Source of the DNA: Spirochaetia bacterium
GTDB taxonomy: Bacteria > Spirochaetota > Spirochaetia > Treponematales > Breznakiellaceae
Assembly (NCBI GenBank): GCA_026002265.1
Contig: BOBG01000011.1
Location: 1 to 33,693, forward strand
DNA length: 33,693 nt
Direction: 5' to 3'
A model generated the notes under the pieces. It had not been told where the DNA came from. It searched no databases and saw nothing but the letters and a program-made list of their open reading frames with translations. Positions 1 to 7,892 of this stretch are shown here, one piece after another. The first letter of the stretch is position 1; each line of letters opens with the position of its first letter. Made by a program: the position numbers and the translations under genes.

Positions 1-1
1 G

Positions 2-181
2 GTTGTAGCCGAGTGGCTGGGCGGAAACGCCGGACTCGGTGTATACATGACACGGGTCCGGAAATCCTATTCTTTTGACAAAATGTTTGCAGTTATAGTA
101 TTAGTGGCAGTCATCAGCCTCTGTATTATGAAAATAGTAGAAAGAGCGGAAAAAATTATTCTCAGGAAAATGGGAAAATGA
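2..181 (+). CDS. ABC transporter permease, C-terminal end (partial)
   Basis: The window opens inside a reading frame that ends with TGA at 179-181. It encodes about 59 residues beginning VVAEWLGGNAGLGVYM, typical of the last part of permeases of the nitrate/sulfonate/thiamine-precursor ABC family (SsuC/TauC/ThiX type). A hydrophobic stretch (FAVIVLVAVISLCIM) is the final membrane helix and a basic tail follows. The stop overlaps the start of the next gene (ATGA at 178-181), so the genes are translationally coupled. With the binding protein and ATPase downstream it completes an importer. Family placement is from local motifs only, because most of the protein lies outside the window. Confidence 0.8.
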   Translation, partial: VVAEWLGGNAGLGVYMTRVRKSYSFDKMFAVIVLVAVISLCIMKIVERAEKIILRKMGK

Positions 182-402
182 GCAGTCAATTTTTTGAAAA
201 TCATTCATGCGAATACTTTCCATGTCACGAAATGCCGGAACTTAATTGCCTTTTTTGTTATTGTCCCTTGTATCATTTTACAGATTGTCCCGGCGATTAC
301 CGGCTTTTAGATAATGGAATAAAAGATTGTTCACATTGTATTTTTCCCCATCAACCGGAACATTATAGTGTGATTATACGTCAATTAGGAGGAACATTTT
401 GA
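178..402 (+). CDS. small cysteine-rich putative metal-binding protein
   Basis: A 74-residue protein with eight cysteines in the first 55 residues, including the groups CEYFPCHE, CLFCYCPLYH and CSHCIFPH. This resembles the Pfam 'cysteine-rich small domain' family, whose cysteines and histidines probably bind a metal; its biochemical role is not known to me. It starts at ATG 178 overlapping the permease stop and ends overlapping the TTG start of the binding protein (TTGA, 399-402), so it sits inside the transporter operon and is probably co-translated with it. It has no signal peptide and is probably cytoplasmic. That it is a real gene is supported by the four-base overlaps on both sides. Function in uptake, metal handling or regulation is unknown. 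Confidence 0.75.
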   Translation: MSSQFFENHSCEYFPCHEMPELNCLFCYCPLYHFTDCPGDYRLLDNGIKDCSHCIFPHQPEHYSVIIRQLGGTF

Positions 403-1376
403 AAAAATTGGGAATTGTGTTTGTGTGTGCGCTTTGTGCGTTGCCGGTATGTGCCGCTGGAAATCGTCAGAATAAAAACGACATCCGGGTTGTCCTTGAC
501 TGGACTCCAAATACAAACCACACTGGTATTTACGTTGCACTTGAACGCGGTTATTTTAGCGATGCCGGATTGCAAGTGAGCATTGTACAGCCGCCGGAAG
601 ATGGTGCGCTGCTGTTAGTTGCGGCCGGAAATGCCGAATTTGGTATTGATTTTCAAGAGACTCTTGGTCCGGCCATTGCAAAAAAATCCGATGCGTTGCC
701 CCTCACCGCGGTTGCAGCGATAATTAATCACAATACTTCCGGTATTATGAGTCTGGCAAATTCCGGAATAAACCGTCCAAAAGACCTTGCCGGTAAACGC
801 TTTGCATCATGGGAAACGCCATTTTATACTGCCATTATCCGGACTCTTGTCAGCGATGATGGAGGCGATTTCAATGCGGTTAAAATGATCCCCAATAATG
901 CCACTGATGCATTTTCCGCGCTTGAGACAGATATAGATGCTATATGGATTTATTATGCATGGGATGCTATGGCAGCGGCTGTAAACGGCACTAATATTGC
1001 CTATCTTGACATTGGTCAATTAAATCCGGTTTTTGATTTTTATACACCGGTAATTGTTGCAAATACGGATTTTATTGCAAAAAATCCCGATATTATCCGG
1101 CAATTTCTCGGCGCGGTAAGCCGGGGTTATCAGGATGCAATTTCGGATCCGGCCGCCGCGGCCCGTATTCTTCTCAAACATGCGCCGGAACTTGATCCTA
1201 ATCTTGTGATCCGCAGTCAGGAATATCTTGCATCTCGTTACAAGGGTGATAGTTATCGGTGGGGTGAAATTGATCCGGTCCGGTGGAACCGTTTCTATGA
1301 CTGGATGTACCGGAATAATCTTGTGGAAACAACTATCGTAGGACGTGGATTTAGCAACGAATTTTTACCGGAATAA
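399..1376 (+). CDS. ABC transporter substrate-binding protein, THI5/NMT1 (ThiY-like) family
   Basis: A 325-residue secreted binding protein. The first 20 residues form a signal peptide (ending LPVCAAG). The mature protein begins with DWTPNTNHTGIYVALERGYF, the hallmark of NMT1/THI5-like proteins that bind 4-amino-5-hydroxymethyl-2-methylpyrimidine or a formylaminopyrimidine, salvage precursors of thiamine. It would deliver ligand to the permease and ATPase of the same operon. The start is TTG at 399, chosen because AGGAGG lies six bases upstream; it overlaps the stop of the previous gene. The family also includes sulfonate and nitrate binders, so the ligand is an inference from the N-terminal motif. 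After the gene comes a large palindromic repeat before the ATPase gene. Confidence 0.85.
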   Translation: MKKLGIVFVCALCALPVCAAGNRQNKNDIRVVLDWTPNTNHTGIYVALERGYFSDAGLQVSIVQPPEDGALLLVAAGNAEFGIDFQETLGPAIAKKSDALPLTAVAAIINHNTSGIMSLANSGINRPKDLAGKRFASWETPFYTAIIRTLVSDDGGDFNAVKMIPNNATDAFSALETDIDAIWIYYAWDAMAAAVNGTNIAYLDIGQLNPVFDFYTPVIVANTDFIAKNPDIIRQFLGAVSRGYQDAISDPAAAARILLKHAPELDPNLVIRSQEYLASRYKGDSYRWGEIDPVRWNRFYDWMYRNNLVETTIVGRGFSNEFLPE

Positions 1377-1378
1377 AT

Positions 1379-1465
1379 GAGGGGGTGTACTCCCCCTGCC
1401 TCTATCTCGACAGGCTCAGGGAGCTTGCCGGTCATCGAGCCTGTCGAGATGCCGGCACCCCCCTC
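1379..1465. repeat. palindromic repeat (CCTGTCGA family)
   Basis: An imperfect inverted repeat between the binding-protein and ATPase genes. The outer arms are GAGGGGGTGT and its near complement ACCCCCCTC, with inner arms built on ATCTCGACAGGCTC and GAGCCTGTCGAGAT. The same architecture recurs at 33309-33390 with a perfect 24-bp inner stem. It lies inside an apparent operon, so it may act as an mRNA stabiliser or attenuator between cistrons, but it is equally a dispersed repeat. Confidence 0.75.
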
Positions 1466-1520
1466 CTGACTGCTAACCAGTGAAAATCCGGAGGAATAGC
1501 TGGAACATAAAAGGAAAATT

Positions 1521-2249
1521 ATGTCTTTTTTTTCCTGTGAAAATATTAGCAAATCCTTTGGTGGTAAAAAAATCATTGACGGAATCGATCTTCATGTGCC
1601 GGAGGGCGGGTGCATTTCATTAGTCGGTCCGTCTGGAGTCGGCAAAACGACTCTCTTCAACATTCTCGCGGGATTGGAGCCGCCGGATTCCGGTATTGTC
1701 AGCCTGGCCGGTGCAGAGATTACTGGAATCCCCGGCAGAGTCAGTTATATGCTCCAAAAAGATTTACTCTTCGAATACCGTACAGTCATCGACAATGTGA
1801 TTCTGCCTCTTTTGATCCGTGGGGAAAAAAAAGCCACAGCGCGTGCTACTGTGAAGCCGTTTTTTGCCGATTTTGGACTGTCCGGCTATGAATACCACTA
1901 TCCTCGGCAGCTTTCCGGCGGGATGCGCCAACGGGCTGCGTTGATCCGGACTATTATGATGTACAACCCGGTGTTTCTTCTCGATGAACCATTTTCAGCA
2001 CTCGACGCTATTACCCGCCTCAGTATGCAGCAGTGGTACCGGAATATTGCCGCACGAATGAACCTGTCAACCATTTTTATCACGCACGATGTTGATGAAG
2101 CTCTCGCACTTTCTGATAGGGTCTACCTCCTCACCGGTCATCCCGGACGAATCACGGCAACGATCCCGGTTCCATCTTCAGGTGCCGATTTTTCCCTTTC
2201 TCATGACTATGCGATTCTTAAACGTAGAATCCTTGATGCGATTCTCTAA
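1521..2249 (+). CDS. ABC transporter ATP-binding protein (SsuB/TauB/ThiZ-like)
   Basis: A 242-residue ABC ATPase that would power the importer encoded just upstream. All motifs are present: Walker A GPSGVGKTT near residues 37-45, signature LSGGMRQR near 132-139, Walker B VFLLDEPFSALD near 153-164 and the H-loop FITHDVDEAL near 186-195. The length and the GRVSYMLQKDLLFEYRTV segment fit the nitrate/sulfonate/taurine/pyrimidine importer group. The gene is preceded by a weak purine-rich stretch (AAAAGGAAAATT). It is separated from the binding protein by 144 bp holding a palindromic repeat, unusual within an operon, so it might be transcribed partly on its own. Confidence 0.88.
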   Translation: MSFFSCENISKSFGGKKIIDGIDLHVPEGGCISLVGPSGVGKTTLFNILAGLEPPDSGIVSLAGAEITGIPGRVSYMLQKDLLFEYRTVIDNVILPLLIRGEKKATARATVKPFFADFGLSGYEYHYPRQLSGGMRQRAALIRTIMMYNPVFLLDEPFSALDAITRLSMQQWYRNIAARMNLSTIFITHDVDEALALSDRVYLLTGHPGRITATIPVPSSGADFSLSHDYAILKRRILDAIL

Positions 2250-2250
2250 A

Positions 2251-2980
2251 TGGGGACAGACCTCCATATTTGTTTTTAACATATATAGTTACATGGGGTC
2301 AGACCTCGATCTGTTTTTTGAATAGCAAGCGAAATGGTCCACGAATAAACACAAATGTACACGAATAAGAGAATAACAATAATGGTCCAAAATGGGGACA
2401 GACCTCTGTATTTGTTTTTAACATATATAGTTACATGGGGTCAGACCTCGATCTGTTTTGAATAGCAACTGAAATGATCCACAAATAAACACGAATGTAC
2501 ACGAATAAGAGAATAGCAATCAATAATGGTCCAAAATGGGGACAGACCTCCATATCTATTTTTAACATATATAGTTACATGGGGACAGACCTCGATCTGT
2601 TTTTTGAATAGCAAGCGAAATGGTCCACGAATAAACACGAATGTACACGAATAATAACAATAATGGTCCAAAATGGGGACAGACCTCTGTATTTGTTTTT
2701 AACATATATAGTTACATGGGGTCAGACCTCTGTATTTGTTTTTAACATATATAGTTACATGGGGTCAGACCTCGATCTGTTTTGAATAGCAACTGAAATG
2801 ATCCACAAATAAACACGAATGTACACGAATAAGAGAATAGCAATCAATAATGGTCCAAAATAGGGACAGACCTCCATATTTGTTTTTAACATATATAATT
2901 ACATGGGGACAGACCTCGATCTGTTTTTTGAATAGCAAGCGAAATGGTCCACGAATAAACACGAATTAAGAGAATAACAT
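2251..2980. repeat. higher-order tandem repeat array (about 142-bp units, A-B-A-B-A)
   Basis: Five units start at 2251, 2393, 2537, 2674 and 2861. Each begins with TGGGGACAGACCTC (TAGGGACAGACCTC in the last), followed about 43 bp later by TGGGGTCAGACCTC or TGGGGACAGACCTC, then GAATAGCAA and two to three CACGAAT motifs. Units 1, 3 and 5 share GCAAGCGAAATGGTCCACG; units 2 and 4 share GCAACTGAAATGATCCACA. Unit 4 has an extra 43-bp half-unit (2717-2759). Short open frames on the minus strand here are products of the repetition and not genes. The array fills the gap between the ATPase gene and a convergent sugar-binding-protein gene. Confidence 0.93.
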
Positions 2981-2988
2981 GGCATTTG

Positions 2989-3047
2989 GAGGGGGGTAGC
3001 GGAAATCCCCCAACGGGGGATTGTAGCGAGGGGGAAGACACCCCCTC
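2989..3047. terminator. palindromic element with terminator-like hairpin
   Basis: Contains a perfect 8-bp stem (AATCCCCC at 3004-3011, loop AAC, GGGGGATT at 3015-3022) nested between GAGGGGGGTAGC and AGGGGGAAGACACCCCCTC. The latter is the reverse complement of the GAGGGGGTGTCTTCCCCCT module found after the uracil permease at 33309. It lies just past the 3' end of the minus-strand binding-protein gene, so it may terminate that transcript. There is no clear U-tract, so intrinsic termination is uncertain. Confidence 0.5.
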
Positions 3048-3075
3048 ATAAAAATATTACTGTATTGGTGGATTT

Positions 3076-4314
3076 TTACCGGTATTTTGCCGCTTCTGTT
3101 TCCATTCTACTCGCTGCCTGCTGAGGAGTGATTTCTTTTTTGATTACTTGAATAACCGCCTGATTCATCGGTGCATACACGTCAAGGAATTTGGGCCATA
3201 CAAAGCGCGCATCAGTCTCCTTGCCGGCGTTCAATGCGAGAAATTCATTTGCGTGCGGATCCGTAAGAGGAATTGAAAAATTGATCATGGGGAAATAACC
3301 GACCGGCAAATTCGCCGAAGCAACGGTTGCTCCCTCACGGGAAGCGAGCCATGCCAAAAAGTCCTGACATTCCTTGGGATATTTGGTGTTTTTGTTGTAG
3401 GTAATTGCCATATCCGGGTGGAAGGTGATACGGGTCTGTCCGCCACGCGGCGCGGGCATCGCAAAAAGCCCCCATTCAAAAGGTGCATCGGCATACACAC
3501 CGGCTGTCCACGAGCCGTCCATAAACATTGCAGCCTTCTGTGTGTTGAAAAGCGCCTGCGAATCATTGTACGTTACCGATTCAAACCCGCGGGGGAGGTA
3601 CTTCGCAACATCGGACATCGCTTTGAAAGCCGCTTGAAAAGCTGCATCATCCAGATGTTTTGTGCCGTTTTCATACTGAATCCGGGAATCCGCACCGCCG
3701 ATAAAATTCGGAAGCATACCGAGAAAAAATACTTCGAGAATGTCCCATTCATCTGCAACGCCATTCGCCAACGGAGTATAGCCGCGAGATTGCAAGAATT
3801 CGCAGGTTGTGAGGAAATCTTCCCATGTCGTGGGAATCGTCAAGCCTTCTTTCTGGAAAATCGTTTTATTGTAATAGACTGCGTGCGAAACTGCGGCAAA
3901 AGGCACCGCAAAATAGGTCCCGTCCGGCATCTGCCACGGCGCTCCATTTGCCGTTGTGAAATTTTGCCTTACACCCGGAATATTACTACAGTCTGCAAAA
4001 TAACCGGCCCGGAATAGCTCCTGACCGGGTGCGTAAGAACGTGCGTACATAAGATCCGGACCCGTGCCGCTGTCTAATTGGAGCCGGAGCGTTGCATTAT
4101 ACTCCGGCGGATTAGTCGGCTGAAACCGTATCGCAACATCCGGTTTAACTTTCCGGTATTCCGCAAGCAGCCGGTTCATCTGTGTAACATCGTCTGCACG
4201 CCACGATCCCATCGTCAGAACAGTAGTAGCGTTTCCTTCGGTACCTTGGGTTCCGGCCGCAAAAATCGGGCTTAACAATGCCGCAAAAAGTGCGGCAGCA
4301 AGTAATTTTTTCAT
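3076..4314 (-). CDS. extracellular solute-binding protein, family 1 (sugar type)
   Basis: A 412-residue secreted protein with a signal peptide (MKKLLAAALFAALLSPIFAA) but no lipobox cysteine. The body has the features of family 1 sugar-binding proteins: LTMGSWRADDVTQMNRLLAEY near the mature start, TGPDLMYARS near residues 79-88, YYNKTIFQKEGLTIPTTWED near 147-166 and AAMFMDGSWTAG near 263-274. It would bind a carbohydrate for an ABC importer. No permease or ATPase lies next to it, so it is an orphan here and its substrate cannot be named. GGAGG lies eight bases before the ATG and a good promoter lies upstream. Confidence 0.88.
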   Translation of the reverse strand: MKKLLAAALFAALLSPIFAAGTQGTEGNATTVLTMGSWRADDVTQMNRLLAEYRKVKPDVAIRFQPTNPPEYNATLRLQLDSGTGPDLMYARSYAPGQELFRAGYFADCSNIPGVRQNFTTANGAPWQMPDGTYFAVPFAAVSHAVYYNKTIFQKEGLTIPTTWEDFLTTCEFLQSRGYTPLANGVADEWDILEVFFLGMLPNFIGGADSRIQYENGTKHLDDAAFQAAFKAMSDVAKYLPRGFESVTYNDSQALFNTQKAAMFMDGSWTAGVYADAPFEWGLFAMPAPRGGQTRITFHPDMAITYNKNTKYPKECQDFLAWLASREGATVASANLPVGYFPMINFSIPLTDPHANEFLALNAGKETDARFVWPKFLDVYAPMNQAVIQVIKKEITPQQAASRMETEAAKYR

Positions 4315-4341
4315 AAAACCTCCAAAAATTTAACTTTTATA

Positions 4342-4370
4342 ATTATATATGGCCTTGCCGGATTTATCAA
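4342..4370 (-). promoter_or_regulatory. sigma-70-type promoter for the binding-protein gene
   Basis: On the minus strand TTGATA (4370-4365) is followed by exactly 17 bases and then TATAAT (4347-4342). The predicted start lies about 20 bases before the ATG of the solute-binding protein gene, leaving room for its GGAGG. The -35 box overlaps the last codons of the upstream gene. Confidence 0.65.
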
Positions 4371-5398
4371 GGAAAAGAAAATTTAAAGCGGAGAAATAAA
4401 GGCAGATGATCGCTTAACCCATTGCCGGTTCGAGGGTTGTATGCTACCGGAATCCCGGCGTTGCTGGCAAAAGGCTCTTGGTTGAGCACTTCGCACGAAT
4501 CAAAATCCCACTGAATCGTATCGAAGCAGCCAGCCGAAAGCAGAATATGATCGATTGTTTCCCACTGATCCCGGTAAACGTAGGAGCCGCCGGTTAATTC
4601 ATTGCCCCATGGTGAATAAAGAACCGGAAATTCGGGCGGAAAATTGGACGATACCGGAGGTTTTTGATCACTTATAATTAAAAAATTATCATGATCCTGG
4701 GCAAGTTCGGCCGCGGCTTCATCATCCGGAAGAATCGCCGTAAGGATTCCGGACCGGTAAAATTCGTCATAATTTTCGTTTAAATCCCCCATAATCACAA
4801 CCGGTATATTCGGATCTTCAGCGTACAATTCCCGGAGCCGCCGGACAAGAATCCGGGCAGAATCCCGCCGGAGCAATTCTGTTGTAGCAGCATCCCCCAA
4901 TTTTGATTTCCAATGACAGGCAAAAAGCACAACCGGCGCCTCATTCCGCTCGATCCGGACTTCAACCATCGGACGCGGAGTCGTGCCGCTGGCTCCAGTT
5001 AAGGAGTGAATTTTCGTTTCTGTAAAAGGAAACCGGCTGAGGATTCCAATTCCCTGAGAAAACCCGGCGTTCACTCCAAAGAATGAATACCGGTACTGTT
5101 GATTTTTCAGGGGACCGGCGATCAGATCCTGCAACACTCCAGTATTTTCAACTTCAATGAGTACAAAAATATCCGGAGCCGGCATTTTTTCAACTGCATT
5201 TCCAAAGGCAACCAGCCGAGCTTGATATTTTTCCGGAGTCCAGCCGCGGGATTCCCGGAATTCATCGTACTCATTTCCGGCTTCAACCCCGTCAAAAAAA
5301 GTTTGTACATTCCACGATGCAAAGGTCAGCCCCTCCGGATTCGGGGAACTCGTTTCAGCCATGCACCCAGCGAGAATCATCACCAAAAAAAGAATCAT
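4367..5398 (-). CDS. endonuclease/exonuclease/phosphatase-family lipoprotein
   Basis: A 343-residue protein with a short lipoprotein signal peptide ending in LAGC, so it is probably anchored by its cysteine near residue 12. The domain carries the metal-dependent phosphodiesterase motifs in order: FASWNVQTFF near residues 26-35, the metal-binding glutamate in LIEVEN near 79-84, HWKSKLGD near 162-169, GDLNEN near 200-205, and the C-terminal SDHLPLFLRF with catalytic Asp-His near 329-338. Members cut DNA, phosphoinositides or other phosphodiesters, so the substrate is open. GGAGG sits five bases before the ATG. It is followed closely by the sugar-binding-protein gene, which has its own promoter. 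Confidence 0.87.
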   Translation of the reverse strand: MILFLVMILAGCMAETSSPNPEGLTFASWNVQTFFDGVEAGNEYDEFRESRGWTPEKYQARLVAFGNAVEKMPAPDIFVLIEVENTGVLQDLIAGPLKNQQYRYSFFGVNAGFSQGIGILSRFPFTETKIHSLTGASGTTPRPMVEVRIERNEAPVVLFACHWKSKLGDAATTELLRRDSARILVRRLRELYAEDPNIPVVIMGDLNENYDEFYRSGILTAILPDDEAAAELAQDHDNFLIISDQKPPVSSNFPPEFPVLYSPWGNELTGGSYVYRDQWETIDHILLSAGCFDTIQWDFDSCEVLNQEPFASNAGIPVAYNPRTGNGLSDHLPLFLRFKFSFP

Positions 5399-5479
5399 AA
5401 AAACCTCCGTACCATGTACCGGTTGAGATGCTCAAAATGATTCGCAAAAGCTGAAATATTTGGGGAGAATTTAAAAAAA

Positions 5480-5536
5480 TGGGGACAGACCTCCGTATTT
5501 CTTTACATTACAATAAAATAAATAGGGACAGACCTC
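5480..5536 (+). repeat. two solo REP motifs of the GGGGACAGACC family
   Basis: TGGGGACAGACCTCCGTATTT begins at 5480 and the variant TAGGGACAGACCTCGATCGA at 5523, both in the orientation of the array at 2251. They sit in the divergent intergenic region between the nuclease lipoprotein gene and ruvB, upstream of the putative ruvB -10 box. Confidence 0.85.
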
Positions 5537-5572
5537 GATCGATACCGGCTTTTATTTTTTTTCTTTTTGATC

Positions 5573-5578
5573 TATAAT
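5573..5578 (+). promoter_or_regulatory. putative -10 box giving leaderless ruvB mRNA
   Basis: A perfect TATAAT ends six bases before the ruvB ATG at 5584. With normal spacing transcription would begin at about 5584-5585, the start codon itself. There is no Shine-Dalgarno sequence here, only a T-rich run. The -35 region is poor (TTTATT), so this is suggestive rather than certain. Confidence 0.45.
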
Positions 5579-5583
5579 TGGCT

Positions 5584-6642
5584 ATGAGGAAAAGCCGGGT
5601 GGAGGTGCACACTCCGGAACCGAATGCCGGCATCGTTCACGCTGACATACTACGCGAAGAAGATAACCGGGATTTGATGCTCCGGCCGCAGTATTTGAGT
5701 GAATTTGTGGGGCAGGCGGGGATGAAGGAGAATTTAAATGTCTTCATTCAAGCTGCAAAGGCGCGGCGCGAGGCTCTCGATCATCTTTTTTTGATCGGTC
5801 CGCCCGGTTTGGGGAAAACCACTCTCGCGCAGGTTGTTGCCCATGAATTGGGAGCTGATTTTAAGGTAACATCCGCGCCGGCACTCGAAAAAGCAAAGGA
5901 TTTGGCTGGTATTTTGACGACTGTTGCGGAAAATACGGTTTTTTTTATTGATGAAATTCACCGGCTCAAACCGGTTATTGAGGAAATGCTGTACATCGCC
6001 ATGGAAGATTATGAATTGGATTGGATCATTGGTCAGGGTCCGAGCGCACGCACAATCCGGATTCCCATTCCTCCATTTACTCTGGTCGGAGCAACGACTA
6101 AAGCCGGTAATGTTTCGAGTCCACTGATCGGGCGTTTCGGCATCACCTGCCGGTTTTCTTTTTATGAACAATCTGACATGGAGGCGATTCTCCGGCGCTC
6201 GGCCGGTATTCTCGGTGTGACGATTGACGAGGATGCAGCGGAGTTACTGGCATCTTCTGCACGGGGAACACCGCGGGTGGCGAATCGGCTCTTGCGGCGG
6301 ATGCGGGATTTTGCCCAGTACCGCGGCTATGGGGACAGTCCCCGGATCACGCGGCAGGCTGTGACTGAAGGACTGGCGCGGCTTGAGATCGACCATCTCG
6401 GTTTGGAAAAACATGATCGCGAAATTCTCCGGATTATCATTGAACGATATAACGGCGGCCCGGTTGGAGCGGAAACCTTGGCGATTTCGGTCGGCGAAGC
6501 GGTTGATACATTGGAAGATTACTACGAACCTTATTTGATTCAGATCGGACTTTTGCAGCGCACGCCCCGGGGACGCTCGGTTACTGATTTTGCCTATAAA
6601 CATTTAGGATTGGATAATGCAGCGGGCAGACTTCCACTTTGA
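5584..6642 (+). CDS. ruvB: Holliday junction branch migration DNA helicase RuvB
   Basis: An AAA+ motor of about 352 residues that drives Holliday junction branch migration together with RuvA. Seen in order (counting from ATG 5584): [11 protein letters not shown] near residues 33-43, Walker [10 protein letters not shown] near 72-80, Walker [11 protein letters not shown] near 120-129, sensor 1 and following GATTKAG near 179-185, arginine-finger region LIGRFGI near 191-197, and the winged-helix part with [10 protein letters not shown]. The in-frame TTG at 5578 is an alternative start, but ATG 5584 is preferred because it follows a -10 box and begins MRKSRVEV. It overlaps queA by 26 bp, so the two are coupled. 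ruvA and ruvC are not nearby. Confidence 0.97.
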   Translation: MRKSRVEVHTPEPNAGIVHADILREEDNRDLMLRPQYLSEFVGQAGMKENLNVFIQAAKARREALDHLFLIGPPGLGKTTLAQVVAHELGADFKVTSAPALEKAKDLAGILTTVAENTVFFIDEIHRLKPVIEEMLYIAMEDYELDWIIGQGPSARTIRIPIPPFTLVGATTKAGNVSSPLIGRFGITCRFSFYEQSDMEAILRRSAGILGVTIDEDAAELLASSARGTPRVANRLLRRMRDFAQYRGYGDSPRITRQAVTEGLARLEIDHLGLEKHDREILRIIIERYNGGPVGAETLAISVGEAVDTLEDYYEPYLIQIGLLQRTPRGRSVTDFAYKHLGLDNAAGRLPL

Positions 6643-7636
6643 TCTTCCCAGCGATTTAATCGCGCAGGAACCGACTCCGAACCGGGGAGAGAGCCGGCTG
6701 ATGGTACTGAACCGGCAGGATAAGAGTCTGATCCATACTGTTGTCGGCGCTTTGCCGGAATTGCTGCGGACGGAATCGCTTATGGTGTTTAACAATACAA
6801 GGGTCAGGAAAGCCCGGATTCTCGGTATTTCAGAGAATACCGGCGCTTCAGTTGAATTTTTACTGGTTAAACAACAGAATCCGGTTACATGGGAAGCTCT
6901 TATTTCCCGGTCCAAACGCCGCCATGCCGGAAGCCGGTACCATTTTCCGGATGGAACAATCGGGACGCTCGCAGGAGAATCCGGAAATTACCGGGTACTG
7001 CATTTTGATACACCGGTTGATGATGCATGGCTGGACACATACGGTCATATTCCTCTGCCTCCATATATCAAGCGGCCGGATACAGATCGTGACGCTGACC
7101 GGTACCAAACTGTGTACGCTGCGGAACATGGATCCGCGGCCGCACCGACTGCCGGATTGCATTTTACCACAGTCTTATTTGAACAGTTGCGTCAAGCCGG
7201 TGTTGAGATTGCCTTTGTGACTTTGCACGTCGGGCTGGGGACTTTTTTGCCGGTCCGGGCAGAACAAATCGAAGATCATGAAATGCATGAGGAATTTTTT
7301 GAAATAAATGAAAAAACCGCGATGCAAATCGAGACAGCAAAAGGCTCCGGCCGTCCTGTTGCTGCGATCGGCACCACGAGTGTCCGTGCCGTTGAGTCGG
7401 CATGGAACGATGGCAGGATCCGGCGCGGACAGCAGAGTACCCGGATTTTCATCTATCCGGGCTATCAGTTCCGGGTTGTTGACACGATATTTACTAATTT
7501 TCACACGCCGGAATCGACTTTATTGATGCTGGTGAGCGCATTTGCGGGCCGGGAATATATTTTGGACGCTTACCGGGAGGCGATTACCCGCCGTTACCGG
7601 TTTTTTAGTTATGGCGATTCTATGTTAATTTTGTGA
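6617..7636 (+). CDS. queA: S-adenosylmethionine:tRNA ribosyltransferase-isomerase QueA
   Basis: A 339-residue enzyme that transfers the ribose part of S-adenosylmethionine to 7-aminomethyl-7-deazaguanine in tRNA, forming epoxyqueuosine. Family motifs are clear: [20 protein letters not shown] at the N terminus, VFNNTRV near residues 56-62, [16 protein letters not shown] near 168-183, [11 protein letters not shown] near 203-213, HEMHEEFF near 221-228 and [10 protein letters not shown] near 251-260. The length is normal. Its start lies inside the end of ruvB, a common bacterial ruv-queA arrangement. A TSCPD protein follows seven bases later. Confidence 0.97.
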   Translation: MQRADFHFDLPSDLIAQEPTPNRGESRLMVLNRQDKSLIHTVVGALPELLRTESLMVFNNTRVRKARILGISENTGASVEFLLVKQQNPVTWEALISRSKRRHAGSRYHFPDGTIGTLAGESGNYRVLHFDTPVDDAWLDTYGHIPLPPYIKRPDTDRDADRYQTVYAAEHGSAAAPTAGLHFTTVLFEQLRQAGVEIAFVTLHVGLGTFLPVRAEQIEDHEMHEEFFEINEKTAMQIETAKGSGRPVAAIGTTSVRAVESAWNDGRIRRGQQSTRIFIYPGYQFRVVDTIFTNFHTPESTLLMLVSAFAGREYILDAYREAITRRYRFFSYGDSMLIL

Positions 7637-7643
7637 GGGGATT

Positions 7644-7892
7644 ATGTTTGATTATAAGACAAAAGGGACCTGCTCAAAGGCCATTCATTTTGATATACAA
7701 GAAGGAATTGTGAAGTCGGTTTCTTTTGATGGTGGGTGCAACGGCAACGCAAAAGGAATTGGGATTCTTATTGAAGGAATGACGGTTGAAGAAGTTATCA
7801 AAAAATTAAAGGGAGTCCGGTGCGGACTAAGGCCGACTTCCTGCCCGGATCAATTGGCGATTGCACTTGAAAGGTATAATGAAACTTATTGA
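7644..7892 (+). CDS. TSCPD-domain protein (TIGR03905-like), function unknown
   Basis: An 82-residue protein with the signature PTSCPDQLA near residues 64-72 and a glycine/cysteine region SFDGGCNGNAKG near 28-39. Small stand-alone TSCPD proteins resemble the C-terminal domain of vitamin B12-dependent ribonucleotide reductases, where the cysteines may bind metal. What the stand-alone form does is not established. A good ribosome-binding site (GAGGGG) precedes the ATG. It starts 7 bp after queA and overlaps the tatD start by 14 bp, so it belongs to the ruvB-queA-tatD operon. Confidence 0.85.
   Translation: MFDYKTKGTCSKAIHFDIQEGIVKSVSFDGGCNGNAKGIGILIEGMTVEEVIKKLKGVRCGLRPTSCPDQLAIALERYNETY

Noticed and set aside
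1..60. tRNA-like opening with GAGTGGC as in a D-arm
   Set aside because: The segment is in frame with a permease C terminus and no acceptor stem or T-arm can be formed.
2441..2962. Two minus-strand open frames of 76 and 65 codons with similar proteins
   Set aside because: They lie wholly in the tandem array and repeat because the DNA repeats; no ribosome-binding site or family resemblance.
2251..2980. CRISPR array
   Set aside because: The repeated parts are long and continuous with no unique spacers, and no cas gene is present.
3418..4017. 199-codon plus-strand open frame
   Set aside because: It is antisense to a clear solute-binding protein, with no motifs of its own.
6336..6350. TGGGGACAGTCCCC-like word inside ruvB taken as a REP motif
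   Set aside because: It differs from the GGGGACAGACC core and is explained by the ruvB codons.
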